A stretch of 22,319 bases of DNA from Streptomyces sp. NRRL F-6131 (lineage in GTDB: Bacteria; Actinomycetota; Actinomycetes; Streptomycetales; Streptomycetaceae). Position 1 is the first letter of the stretch; every line of letters begins with the position of its first letter. A program made the position numbers and the translations under genes. Shown here piece after piece: positions 8,102 through 15,115 of the stretch. The stretch spans positions 1-22,319 of the forward strand of contig JOHN01000098.1 in NCBI GenBank assembly GCA_000719695.1, given 5' to 3'. Under the pieces are notes generated by a model. It made no database searches and was not told the DNA's origin. It saw only the letters and a list, made by a program, of their open reading frames with translations.

Positions 8102-8115
8102 GTGAGATGTCTCAC
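8102..8115. promoter_or_regulatory. Operator-like palindrome
   Basis: GTGAGATGTCTCAC is a 6-2-6 inverted repeat (GTGAGA/TCTCAC) in the roughly 514-base gap between the CbiX-like gene and the DUF397 gene. Its position, about 160 bases upstream of the CbiX-like start, fits a regulator site, but no bound protein can be named. The rest of 7942-8290 holds no convincing gene. Confidence 0.4.
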
Positions 8116-8298
8116 AGCATACGACTCGCCTGACGGAGGGTCACGAAAGCGCGACTCCCGGCGTCCGAAGATCAACATTCAGCGGGGGGTCGCCTACGGG
8201 CGGTTATCGATGGCTTGCCGATTCAGTCGGCTATGTCCGCTTACGTGCCGCCGGGGGGGCACTTCACGAAGAGTTCCGGTTCGGTGTCGAAAACGCCG

Positions 8299-8332
8299 TG
8301 CACCTGCAACGTCCCGTGCTGATGCACGTGCA
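8299..8332. promoter_or_regulatory. Paired TGCACGTGCA-type operators at the DUF397 promoter
   Basis: TGCACGTGCA at 8323-8332 is a perfect palindrome, and TGCACCTGCA at 8299-8308 differs from it by one base; the two are 24 bases apart. The downstream copy falls between the putative -35 and -10 elements of the DUF397 gene and the upstream copy just behind the -35. The same word recurs upstream of the XRE and MFS genes. Confidence 0.65.
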
Positions 8333-8345
8333 CTGGAGCTATCAT
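8317..8345 (+). promoter_or_regulatory. Putative promoter of the DUF397 gene
   Basis: The -10-like TATCAT at 8340-8345 is preceded, after a 17-base spacer, by a weak -35 (TGCTGA, 8317-8322). The spacer contains the TGCACGTGCA palindrome. A weak -35 with a palindrome in the spacer is typical of a regulated promoter. Transcription would start near 8352, leaving a leader of about 100 bases. Confidence 0.45.
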
Positions 8346-8455
8346 CGCGTCAAGTGAGGCGTTGTGCCGGGCCGGTACGGGGCCGGTCCGGTCGTTCGGC
8401 CGGGGCCGGGGCGCCGAGCTGAACGACCCACTCCGGAGCTCTTCGGGAGATTTCT

Positions 8456-8710
8456 ATGCACGACGCGCACGACACGTACGACCCGTACAACGGGATGGCC
8501 GCTACGGACCTCGAGGGCGTGGTCTGGCAGAAGAGCCTGCACAGCAACTCTCAGGGCAACTGCGTCGAGTTCGCCGCCCTCCCGGGGGGCGAGGTGGCGA
8601 TGCGCAATTCGCGCTTCCCGGACGGTCCCGCGCTGATCTACACGCGGGCCGAGATCGCCGCACTCCTGCTGGGGGCCAAGGACGGGGAGTTCGACCACCT
8701 GGCGGTCTGA
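8456..8710 (+). CDS. DUF397 small protein of a WhiJ-type regulatory set
   Basis: An 84-residue protein with the DUF397 signature: VVWQKSLHSNSQGNCVEFA (22-40), then VAMRNSRFPDGPALIYTRAE (47-66) and a C-terminal helix. DUF397 proteins are small actinobacterial partners of XRE-DUF5753 regulators, known from the abaA and whiJ loci and the Scr1/Scr2 pair of S. coelicolor, where the two proteins act together on development and antibiotic output. The ATG at 8456 has GGGAG about 6 bases upstream. Here the DUF397 gene is separated from its presumed XRE partner (10033) by an oppositely oriented RsbW-like ATPase gene, but related palindromes mark both ends of the set. A terminator follows 25 bases after the stop. 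Confidence 0.92.
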   Translation: MHDAHDTYDPYNGMAATDLEGVVWQKSLHSNSQGNCVEFAALPGGEVAMRNSRFPDGPALIYTRAEIAALLLGAKDGEFDHLAV

Positions 8711-8735
8711 ACGGCCGTCGGCTTCACCATCGGGG

Positions 8736-8776
8736 GGCCGTCGTGGGTGCTGACACCACGACGGCCTTTGTCTTTT
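8736..8776 (+). terminator. Rho-independent terminator of the DUF397 gene
   Basis: An 11-bp stem, GGCCGTCGTGG (8736-8746) with CCACGACGGCC (8756-8766), is followed by TTTGTCTTTT (8767-8776). The T-rich tail gives it a classical form that is rare in this genome. The following 8777-9093 contains no supported gene, only GC-rich sequence with three near-copies of CGCCGCTGTCC at about 8868-8904. Confidence 0.9.
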
Positions 8777-9093
8777 CCGGCGCCCCTCCCGGGTGGCCGT
8801 GGTCGCGTGCGGTCCGGGTCGGGGAGCCGTCCCGGAGGTACCGGGACCCGTGACGGCACCCGGTCGTCGCCGCTGTCCCGCCGCTGTCCCGTCGCCGCTG
8901 TCCGGCCGTCGTCGTCCCGCCGTCACCGTGCCGAGCCGCCGCACGCGGATCGGAGGGACACCACCACCGGAAGGCTGCCGGGCCCGCTGCCCGTGGGTCG
9001 CCGGTCGCCGTTGCCGGGGTGGGTGGGTGGTCGCCGGGTCGTGGCCGGCCGGGGTGTGGTGTGCCGCGGTGGGAGCCGTCGCCGGACGCGGGA

Positions 9094-9618
9094 TCAGGCC
9101 GAACGTCGGTGCCGTCCGCCGAACTCGGCCACCGGGGCCGGTCGTCGGACCTCCTCCTCCGCCTCGAACAGCGCCCAGACGACCTTGCCGCCGCCCAACG
9201 GGTGCCAGCCCCAGGAACGGCTGAAGGAGTCGACCAGGTGCAGGCCGCGGCCGGACTCCGCCACGAAGTCCGCCTCCCGGGCCACCGGGCCGGTGCTGCT
9301 GGGGTCGCTCACCGCGCAGACCACCTGGGGCGCGCGGTGCACGAGGCTTATTCGGATCGGCAGCCTGCCCTCGGGCGTCGGCTGCGTGGGAAAGTCGTAG
9401 TCGCCCGCCGCGGTGGGGCACGCGCCGATCGCGTGCCGCAGCGCGTTGGTCACCAGCTCCGAGGCCACCAGCGCGACGTCGTCGAAGAGCTCGCCCAGCC
9501 CCCAGCGCTGCAGGGCGGTCCTGGCGAAGTCGCGCGCGGTTCTTACGGCTTCATAACGGGGAGCGAGCGTACAGGTGACCACATGGGGGTCGACTGCCAA
9601 GGCCGTTCCGGTGCTCAT
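9094..9618 (-). CDS. RsbW-like ATP-binding protein (HATPase_c, anti-sigma type)
   Basis: A 174-residue single-domain GHKL ATP-binding protein. The N-box is ASELVTNALRHA (52-63, with Glu54 and Asn58), the G1 box AVSDPSS (102-108, Asp105), and the G2 box ESGRGLHLVDSFSRSWGW (121-138). These are the features of the SpoIIAB/RsbW-like kinases abundant in streptomycetes, which may act as anti-sigma factors or in the abaA/whiJ-type loci. The ATG at 9618 has GGGAGGAG six bases upstream. It is transcribed against both its DUF397 and XRE neighbours. Absence of a second domain or a membrane segment points to a soluble partner protein. The substrate or partner cannot be read from the sequence. Confidence 0.88.
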   Translation of the reverse strand: MSTGTALAVDPHVVTCTLAPRYEAVRTARDFARTALQRWGLGELFDDVALVASELVTNALRHAIGACPTAAGDYDFPTQPTPEGRLPIRISLVHRAPQVVCAVSDPSSTGPVAREADFVAESGRGLHLVDSFSRSWGWHPLGGGKVVWALFEAEEEVRRPAPVAEFGGRHRRSA

Positions 9619-9816
9619 GAAGAGCTCCTCCCATAAGGGGGCGGACACGGCTGGACCCGCCGGGGTCATGCCGGTCACCTCCGACTCGCTCGGCCGCGCG
9701 GCCGCCCCTCGACCAGGCGCGCGCGCACGAGGGCCCGGAGGCGCGGGGGCGCTACCGGGCCGGTGCACGGAATCGCGCGTGGGGTCGACGCGGAGCCCGC
9801 GGGATTGCCAGGGATG

Positions 9817-9920
9817 TGCAGGTGCACGTGCACCATCGTGCTCTGCGCTCACTGCAGATGCAAGAGTCGATTCACGTGCAGTCGTTCAAATGGCATATGC
9901 AAGCGCCGGATGCACGTGCA
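9817..9920. promoter_or_regulatory. Cluster of TGCACGTGCA-type palindromes upstream of the XRE gene
   Basis: Two perfect copies (9823-9832, extended to the 14-bp palindrome GGTGCACGTGCACC, and 9911-9920 within ATGCACGTGCAT) and three variants (TGCAGGTGCA 9817-9826, TGCAGATGCA 9853-9862, TTCACGTGCA 9871-9880). They lie in the 414-base space between the divergent ATPase and XRE genes. The cluster could serve autoregulation by the XRE protein; the binding factor is inferred. No gene is supported in 9619-10032. Confidence 0.65.
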
Positions 9921-10032
9921 TCCTGGTGTGCGGAGTGCAGAACTGATAGGAACATCCGTCAGTATCGGCACCGTGAGCGCTCAACTGATGGCAGACTGTG
10001 CGCTGTTTGCCCTAGGTGGAGGTTAGGACCGC

Positions 10033-10899
10033 ATGACCACAGTTCAGCCGGGCGGCGGCTCGATGGTCCGCCGGATCCTCCTCGGCTCCCAGCTGCGCCG
10101 GCTACGAGAGACGCGCGGCATCACCCGCGAGGACGCGGGCTACGCGATCCGGGCTTCCGAGTCCAAGATCAGCCGCATGGAACTCGGCCGTGTCAGTTTC
10201 AAGGAACGTGACGTCGCCGACCTGCTCAGCCTCTACGGCGTGGACGACGGCCTCGAACGCGAGGCGCTGCTCGGCCTGGTCCGCGAGGCCAACAAGTCGG
10301 GCTGGTGGCACAGCTTCAACGACGTCCTGCCGGGCTGGTTCCAGACGTACGTCGGCCTCGAGGAGGCCGCTGCCCTCATCCGCACCTACGAAGTCCAGTT
10401 CGTCCCCGGCCTGCTGCAGTCCGAGGAGTACGCACGGGCGGTTTTCGGCCAGAGTCGGCCGGTGATCAGCGAGGAGGAGGTCGAGCGCCGGGTCAGCCTG
10501 CGCATGCGTCGTCAGAAGCTGCTCACCGAGGGCGGCAGCCCGCGGCTCTGGGCGGTCATCGACGAGGCCGCGCTGCGCCGTCCGGTCGGCGGCCCCCAGG
10601 TGATGCGCGGTCAGGTCCAGTACCTGATCGACGCCGCCGAGCAGGCCAACGTGGTCATCCAGGTGATGCCGTTCCGCTTCGGTGCGCACGCCGGTGAGTC
10701 CGGTGCGTTCACCATCCTGCGCTTCCCCGAGCAGGACCTCGCGGACGTCGTCTACCTGGAGCAGCTGACCAGTGCGCTGTACCTCGACAAGCGCGACGAC
10801 GTCGACGCCTACATCCAGGTCATGGAGCGGCTCTGCGTGGACAGCCTCACGCCCGAGCGCACCATCGACCTGCTGGCCTCGATCCTGAAGGAGCGCTGA
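10033..10899 (+). CDS. XRE-family regulator with DUF5753 (WhiJ-like)
   Basis: A 288-residue regulator. Residues 17-73 form the XRE helix-turn-helix (LGSQLRRLRETRGITREDAG, then ASESKISRMELGR). Residues about 88-280 are the DUF5753 domain (WWHSFNDVLPGWFQTYVGLE, FVPGLLQSEEYARAV, LWAVIDEAALRRPVGG, IQVMPFRFGAHAGESGAF). This architecture defines the WhiJ/Scr1-type regulators of actinobacteria, whose activity is modulated by DUF397 partners. The ATG at 10033 follows GGTGGAGG about ten bases upstream; Met11 is a possible later start with no better site. The neighbouring ATPase and DUF397 genes complete the known trio. The upstream palindromes are plausible binding sites. Confidence 0.93.
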   Translation: MTTVQPGGGSMVRRILLGSQLRRLRETRGITREDAGYAIRASESKISRMELGRVSFKERDVADLLSLYGVDDGLEREALLGLVREANKSGWWHSFNDVLPGWFQTYVGLEEAAALIRTYEVQFVPGLLQSEEYARAVFGQSRPVISEEEVERRVSLRMRRQKLLTEGGSPRLWAVIDEAALRRPVGGPQVMRGQVQYLIDAAEQANVVIQVMPFRFGAHAGESGAFTILRFPEQDLADVVYLEQLTSALYLDKRDDVDAYIQVMERLCVDSLTPERTIDLLASILKER

Positions 10900-10967
10900 C
10901 CCGGGAGGGCGCCCGCCCCGGCCGGTGAATCCGGACCGGGTCGGGCGTCCGACCGGGGCACCACGGA

Positions 10968-11016
10968 GGAGCGGCCGCCGGCCGCCGCGGTTCAGCCGCG
11001 GGCCGGCGGCCGCTCC
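10968..11016. terminator. Shared terminator spanning the tetR stop codon
   Basis: The outer arms starting GGAGCGGCCGCCGGC (10968-10982) and ending GCCGGCGGCCGCTCC (11002-11016) form a 15-bp stem. Beyond a two-base bulge, CCGCGG pairs with CCGCGG around the loop TTCAG. The TGA of the minus-strand tetR gene (10992-10994) lies in that loop, so the terminator of the XRE gene overlaps the 3' end of tetR. CTTTCC follows on the plus strand. Confidence 0.8.
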
Positions 11017-11630
11017 CTTTCCGGCGGCAGGGGCTGCGGCGGACGCCCCAGGTGCCAGGGCAGGTCGTAGCGGCGGAACAGGTCGGCGCGGATCGGGGCC
11101 AGCGGGAGCTCCGCCCCGGGCAGCAGCACGCCTATGCAGCCGCCCATCAGCGCGCTGCGCAGCACCGCGTGCTCGGCCGCCGGATCGGGCGCGCCCCAGT
11201 CGCGCAGCAGTCCCTGGAGGATCGAGCCGAGCCGCTGCTGCTCCGGGTCCTGGACGAAGGCGCCGGTGTCCGGGTCGAGGATCAGCGCGAGGTGCGAGCG
11301 CATCACCCGCGGGTGTTCCATGGCCAGGCTGAGCACCGCGTCGATGGCCCTGGCCAGCCGGTCCTCCGGGCCCGCGTCGGGCGTCAGCTCGTCGAGGGCG
11401 GTGGAGAGCGCCTGGTGCATCATCCGGTGCGTGGCCGACTGCATCAGCAGCCGTTTGCCGTCGAAGTAGTAGGAGAGCAGGCCGCGCGCGAGCCCGGCCC
11501 GCTCGGCGATGTCGGTCAGCGTGGTGCCGGCGTATCCGCGCTGGTCGACCAGCTCGACGGTGGCCCGCATGATGCGCCGCCGGGACCGCTGACGCATCTC
11601 CTCATTGACCGAATCCCCGCGAGGTGCCAT
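10992..11630 (-). CDS. TetR-family transcriptional regulator
   Basis: A 212-residue protein. The N-terminal TetR DNA-binding domain covers residues 13-60 (RQRSRRRIMRATVELVDQRG, TTLTDIAERAGLARGLLSYYF). The C-terminal ligand domain (70-190) is of the TetR_C type found with FadR- and BetI-like regulators (DELTPDAGPEDRLARAIDAV, then MRSHLALILDPDTGAF) and ends in a Pro/Arg-rich tail. The ligand is unknown. The ATG at 11630 has GGAG about nine bases upstream. It lies downstream of, and in the same direction as, the MFS exporter, but a hairpin separates them, and it has its own promoter-proximal inverted repeats suggesting autoregulation. The exporter is a plausible but unproven target. Confidence 0.88.
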   Translation of the reverse strand: MAPRGDSVNEEMRQRSRRRIMRATVELVDQRGYAGTTLTDIAERAGLARGLLSYYFDGKRLLMQSATHRMMHQALSTALDELTPDAGPEDRLARAIDAVLSLAMEHPRVMRSHLALILDPDTGAFVQDPEQQRLGSILQGLLRDWGAPDPAAEHAVLRSALMGGCIGVLLPGAELPLAPIRADLFRRYDLPWHLGRPPQPLPPERERPPARG

Positions 11631-11651
11631 CGTGTCTGCTCCGTACGTTCG

Positions 11652-11676
11652 TTGGCTGTCGGCCAATATACTGGCC
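11652..11676 (-). promoter_or_regulatory. tetR promoter with overlapping operator-like inverted repeats
   Basis: TTGGC-5-GCCAA (11652-11666) overlaps GGCCA-6-TGGCC (11661-11676). On the minus strand TATATT (11665-11670) is a good -10 within these repeats, placing transcription about 28 bases upstream of the tetR ATG. Such overlap suggests TetR autorepression. No clear -35 was seen. Confidence 0.6.
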
Positions 11677-11739
11677 GGGCCGGCGACCGAACCGAGGCGA
11701 CCGGCATTCGGCCGGGCGGTCCGGTTCGGCTCGTACGGA

Positions 11740-11782
11740 GGCGCCGGCCCTACCAACACGGGGGTTTGGTAGAGCCGGCGCC
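11740..11782 (-). terminator. Hairpin downstream of the MFS gene
   Basis: Two 17-base arms (11740-11756 and 11766-11782) pair with one mismatch around a nine-base loop: GGCGCCGGC with GCCGGCGCC, and CTACCAA with TTGGTAG. It lies about 50 bases past the exporter stop and before the tetR promoter, so it should end the exporter transcript. There is no T-tract. Confidence 0.7.
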
Positions 11783-11833
11783 TTGCCCGACGGTGAGGGC
11801 GTGATCCGGGCGTCGTGGAACCTCTGCCGCCGC

Positions 11834-13357
11834 TCAGCCCTTGCTGAGGATCCCGTCGCGTCGCTCGGCCAGGTCCTCCCGGCTTACTGACGGATAATCA
11901 TAGTCAGGTACCGGCAGGGGAGTTGCCTTCTTCCGCCGGTCGAGCACGGCGCCCGCGACGGCGATCACCAGACCGAGCAGCGCGACCCCGGTGACGAACA
12001 GCAGCGCCGGCCGGTAGCCGTCCAGCTGCGCCTCGGCGCCGGTGCCGCCGCCGCTGCCGGCGGTGATGATCGCGGTGGCGCCGGCCAGCACGACCGCGGT
12101 GCCCACCTGGATCGCGGTGTTCACCAGGCCGGAGGCCAGGCCCTGCTCCTCGTCCGCCACCCCGTCGGTGGCCGCGATGTTCACCGAGGGGAAGGCGAGC
12201 GCGAAGCCGATGCCGAGCAGGACGATCGACGGGAGCACCAGCGCCGGGTACGAGCTGTGCGCGTCCAGCCGCAGGAACAGCGCGAACGCGCCGACCAGGG
12301 CGAGCAGGCCGATCGGCAGCAGCCGGCCGGTGCCGAAGCGGTCCACCACCGGGCCCATGAACGGCGCCGAGAGGGCGATCATCGCGCCGGCCGGGAGCAG
12401 TCCGAGCGCCATCGCCAGGGCCGACCAGCCGAGCAGGTCCTGGAGGTAGAGCGTGACCACGAACTGGAAGCCGCCGTACGCGCCGGCCATCGCGAAGGCG
12501 ATCACATTGGCCCGGGCGACCGAGCCGTTGCGGAAGATGCCGAGTCGCACCAGCGGGTGCGCCGTCCGGCTCTCGATCACCAGGAAGGCCACGGCGAGCA
12601 GCACCACGACGGCGAGCGAGCCCAGGGTGCGCAGGCTGAGCCAGCCCGCGCCCTGCGCCTCGGTCGCGGTGAACACCAGCAGCAGGACGGCGGTGGTGCC
12701 GGTGATCGCGCCGAGCACGTCGTAGCGGCCGGCGGGCTTCTCCTCCACCTGGCGGGGGAGCAGCCGGGCGGCGAAGACCAGGGCGAGCAGCGCGATCGGG
12801 ACGGGCATCAGGAAGGTCCAGCGCCAGCCGACCGCGGTGAGCAGACCGCTGAGCACCAGGCCGAGGGAGAAGCCGCTGGCGCCGCAGGTGGTGTAGATCG
12901 ACAGCGCCCGGTTGCGGGCCGGGCCCTCGGGGAACGTCGTGGTGATGATCGACAGGCCGGCCGGCGCGGTGAACGCGGCCGCGACGCCCTTGAGGAAGCG
13001 GGCGGCGATCAGCAGGCCGCCGTCGTCGACCAGGCCGCCGAGCAGGGAGGCACCGGCGAACACGGCCAGTGCGGTCAGGAAGACCCGGCGGCGGCCGAGC
13101 AGGTCGGCGGTGCGGCCACCGAGCAGCAGCAGGCCGCCGTAGCCGAGCACGTAGCCGGAGACCACCCACTGGAGGGTGGAGGTGGACAGGTGCAGTTCGG
13201 AGCCGATCGACGGCAGGGCGATGCCCACCATCGAGATGTCCAGGGCGTCCAGGAAGAGCGCGGCGCAGAGCACGATCAGGGTGCCCCAGAGCCGGGGGGT
13301 CCAGTGGTCACCGGCATGTGACGGATCGTCGGGAGTCGTGGCGGTCGCTGTGGTCAT
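11834..13357 (-). CDS. DHA2-type MFS drug exporter
   Basis: A 507-residue integral membrane protein with the layout of 14-helix proton-coupled drug exporters (DHA2/EmrB-QacA group). The first helix region, LWGTLIVLCAALFLDALDIS, carries the family motif around LDxxIV (here LDALDISMVGIALPSI). GGRTADLLGRRRVF (residues 79-92) is the cytoplasmic loop 2-3 motif A, and the motif C-like segment GFSLGLVLSGLLTAVGWRW follows in helix 5. The C-terminal tail (about 470-507) is polar. The ATG at 13357 is preferred over an upstream ATG inside the operator region; it has no ribosome site and the predicted transcript starts 2 bases before it, so it is probably leaderless. It diverges from the marR gene, the usual layout for a regulator and its efflux target. 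The substrate is unknown. Confidence 0.9.
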   Translation of the reverse strand: MTTATATTPDDPSHAGDHWTPRLWGTLIVLCAALFLDALDISMVGIALPSIGSELHLSTSTLQWVVSGYVLGYGGLLLLGGRTADLLGRRRVFLTALAVFAGASLLGGLVDDGGLLIAARFLKGVAAAFTAPAGLSIITTTFPEGPARNRALSIYTTCGASGFSLGLVLSGLLTAVGWRWTFLMPVPIALLALVFAARLLPRQVEEKPAGRYDVLGAITGTTAVLLLVFTATEAQGAGWLSLRTLGSLAVVVLLAVAFLVIESRTAHPLVRLGIFRNGSVARANVIAFAMAGAYGGFQFVVTLYLQDLLGWSALAMALGLLPAGAMIALSAPFMGPVVDRFGTGRLLPIGLLALVGAFALFLRLDAHSSYPALVLPSIVLLGIGFALAFPSVNIAATDGVADEEQGLASGLVNTAIQVGTAVVLAGATAIITAGSGGGTGAEAQLDGYRPALLFVTGVALLGLVIAVAGAVLDRRKKATPLPVPDYDYPSVSREDLAERRDGILSKG

Positions 13358-13365
13358 GGGGCAAG

Positions 13366-13393
13366 AGACTACATGCACGTGCATTCAATGCAA
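13366..13393 (-). promoter_or_regulatory. MFS promoter containing the TGCACGTGCA palindrome
   Basis: On the minus strand TTGCAT (13388-13393) and TAGTCT (13366-13371) are separated by 16 bases, and the spacer contains TGCACGTGCA (13374-13383). The 12-mer ATGCACGTGCAT (13373-13384) is identical to 9910-9921 upstream of the XRE gene. The adjacent ATTCA-7-TGAAT (13383-13399) is a second inverted repeat, more like a MarR site. Confidence 0.55.
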
Positions 13394-13405
13394 GTGAATA
13401 TGATG

Positions 13406-13435
13406 TTAACGCATAAGTTGTGGACGCTGTGATAT
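13406..13435 (+). promoter_or_regulatory. Putative marR promoter, leaderless
   Basis: TTAACG (13406-13411) and TGATAT (13430-13435) with an 18-base spacer. Transcription would begin at about 13442-13445, at the GTG start itself, which fits the lack of a ribosome site. Confidence 0.45.
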
Positions 13436-13444
13436 CCTGGCGGG

Positions 13445-13876
13445 GTGGCTGAACTCGACTCCCCGGCGGAGGCCGGTCTGGTCGCCCAATGGCGCGACCT
13501 GCTCGCCCGGCATGCCCAGACCGCCTGCCTGCTCGACCGCGAGCTCGGTGAGAAACACGGGCTCGGCATGAGCGAGTTCGAAGTGCTGGAACGGCTCGTC
13601 GAGGGCTGCGAGGGCGGTGACAAGGGCCTGCGGGTGCAGGAGCTCGCCCACACCGTGCACCTCAGTCAGAGCGCGCTCTCCCGGCTGATCGGCCGGCTGG
13701 AGAAGGCCGGCCTGGTCACCCGCGCGATGTGCACCGCAGACCGGCGCGGCATCAAGGTCGCGCTCACCGAGGAGGGCCGCCGGCGGTACGCCGAGGCCCG
13801 GGGGCTGCACCGCGAGGTGCTCTCGCTCACCCTGGCCGACGATCCGGTCGGCACCTGCGGGCCGATCACCGACTGA
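13445..13876 (+). CDS. MarR-family transcriptional regulator
   Basis: A 143-residue winged-helix regulator. The N-terminal dimerisation helix (10-50) is followed by the DNA-recognition segment ELAHTVHLSQSALSRLIGRL (residues 66-85) and the wing, with the conserved Asp-Arg pair in TADRRGIKVALTEEG (97-111). MarR proteins usually repress a divergent exporter and are released by the exported compound or by oxidation. One Cys, in RAMCTADRRG at the wing, is a potential thiol sensor (inference); GCEGG and GTCGP hold the other cysteines outside the N-terminal helix. The GTG at 13445 is the only start that gives the full family length; no Shine-Dalgarno sequence is present. The divergent MFS gene starts 87 bases away. 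Confidence 0.9.
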   Translation: MAELDSPAEAGLVAQWRDLLARHAQTACLLDRELGEKHGLGMSEFEVLERLVEGCEGGDKGLRVQELAHTVHLSQSALSRLIGRLEKAGLVTRAMCTADRRGIKVALTEEGRRRYAEARGLHREVLSLTLADDPVGTCGPITD

Positions 13877-13914
13877 CGCGTCGTCACTGCCCGTGCGGGG
13901 CGGTGGTCGTGGCG

Positions 13915-13977
13915 GCCCCGCCGACTCGGTCGGTGCTCGCCCCGCCGACTCGGTCGGTGCTCGCCCCGGCGGCTCGG
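13915..13977. repeat. Tandem 24-nt repeat (two full copies and a partial)
   Basis: Two identical 24-base units (13915-13938 and 13939-13962) and a diverged third (13963-13977), each starting GCCCCGCCGACTCGGTCGG. They fill the gap between the convergent marR and M56 genes. In a frame different from that of the M56 gene they would read as an eight-residue repeat (ASTDRVGG). Confidence 0.9.
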
Positions 13978-13993
13978 CGCAGGCCGAGCAGGC

Positions 13994-14956
13994 TCAGCGC
14001 AGGGCCAGCAGGCCCGGCGCCGCGGCCAGCAGGACCACCGCGGCGGGCGCCGCCAGGGCGGCCAGGGTCAGCTGCAGCCGGTGCGGCACGGAGAGCCGCG
14101 GGCGCCCCGCCAGCAGCCGGTCCACCCGCTTCGGGGACTGCGCCTGACCGGGCGGGCAACCGCCGAACACCCCGCGCCCCAGATTGATCTCCGCCAGCGC
14201 CAGGGCCGTGGTGTGCCGTCCGTGCCGGCGCGCCGCCCGGTCGTCCGCCGCCAGCTCCACCAACTCGCCCACCTGGTCGCGGAAGGCGCTGAACACCCCG
14301 ACCCCGGGGAACCCGGAGGCGAGTGCCTGCGCGCCCTGCGCCAGCCAGTGGTGCCGGGCCCGGACGTGCCCGCGTTCGTGGCTGAGAACCGCCGCCAGCT
14401 CCCGGTCGGTCAGCTGCCGCAGCGCCCCCGTGGTGACCACCAGCCGGGAGTCGTGCCCGGGCAGCGACCACGCCTCGGGGCGGACGTTCTCCAGGACCAC
14501 CAGCCGCTCCCGGCGCGGCCGGGCTCCCACGCCCGAGGCCGGCTCGATCGACTCCGGCAACGACGGTGACAACTCCGCCAGTTGGGCGTGCCGACGGGCG
14601 CGCAGCGCCTTTGCCGTACGGACCTCGCGGGTCAGCGCGACCACCGTCTGCAGCCCGCCCGCCGCCAGCACCGCCGCGCAGAGCCGGCCCCAGCCCTCGG
14701 CGTTGTGCAGCCCGTACGCGGCCTCGACGCCGGTCGGCGCGCAGGAGAAGAGCACCACGCGCAGGGCGGGGAGGGCCGCCATCGCGGCGAGCACCAGGCC
14801 CAGCGCGCAGCACAGCACCACCGCCACCACCAGGCACTGCCAGACCAGCAGCGCCACGACCGGTTCCCGCTCCACCCAGCGCGCCCTGGTCAGCAGCCGG
14901 GGCGCGACGGTCGCGAGCAGCAGTCCGAGCAGCAACAGGCCGAGCAGGGCCGTCAT
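13994..14956 (-). CDS. M56-family membrane metallopeptidase (BlaR1/MecR1-like)
   Basis: A 320-residue membrane protease. Hydrophobic helices occur at residues 2-18, 33-62, 88-110 and 295-318. Residues 111-290 hold the cytoplasmic zincin domain with HERGH (193-197) in LAAVLSHERGHVRARHH and the third ligand region ELVELAADDRAARR (Glu234). BlaR1 relatives cleave a BlaI/MecI repressor, but there is no penicillin-binding sensor domain here and no BlaI-type gene adjacent, as in many streptomycete M56 proteins. The ATG at 14956 has GGGGAG about nine bases upstream. The upstream neighbour in the same direction is a DUF5134 membrane protein 159 bases away. The substrate is unknown. Confidence 0.9.
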   Translation of the reverse strand: MTALLGLLLLGLLLATVAPRLLTRARWVEREPVVALLVWQCLVVAVVLCCALGLVLAAMAALPALRVVLFSCAPTGVEAAYGLHNAEGWGRLCAAVLAAGGLQTVVALTREVRTAKALRARRHAQLAELSPSLPESIEPASGVGARPRRERLVVLENVRPEAWSLPGHDSRLVVTTGALRQLTDRELAAVLSHERGHVRARHHWLAQGAQALASGFPGVGVFSAFRDQVGELVELAADDRAARRHGRHTTALALAEINLGRGVFGGCPPGQAQSPKRVDRLLAGRPRLSVPHRLQLTLAALAAPAAVVLLAAAPGLLALR

Positions 14957-15115
14957 GGCATGGGCTCCCCGGGGACGCACGGAGCGCGACAGTGCGCTTC
15001 CCGTCAACCTATGCGCTACCGGGGCCCGGTGGAACGGCTTTCGGCCACCCAGTGACCAACGCCACGGCACCCCGTGGAGGGGGCGGCCGTCGGGCAGGGC
15101 CGTCGCCGGGCGCGG

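Noticed and set aside
8342..9421. Minus-strand open frame across the DUF397 terminator region
   Set aside because: It would read through the DUF397 gene, its terminator and part of the ATPase gene in the wrong frame; composition is Arg/Pro/Gly shadow-like.
9619..9852. N-terminal extension of the RsbW-like protein
   Set aside because: The open frame continues upstream, but a GGGAGGAG site six bases before ATG 9618 and the family length favour the short form.
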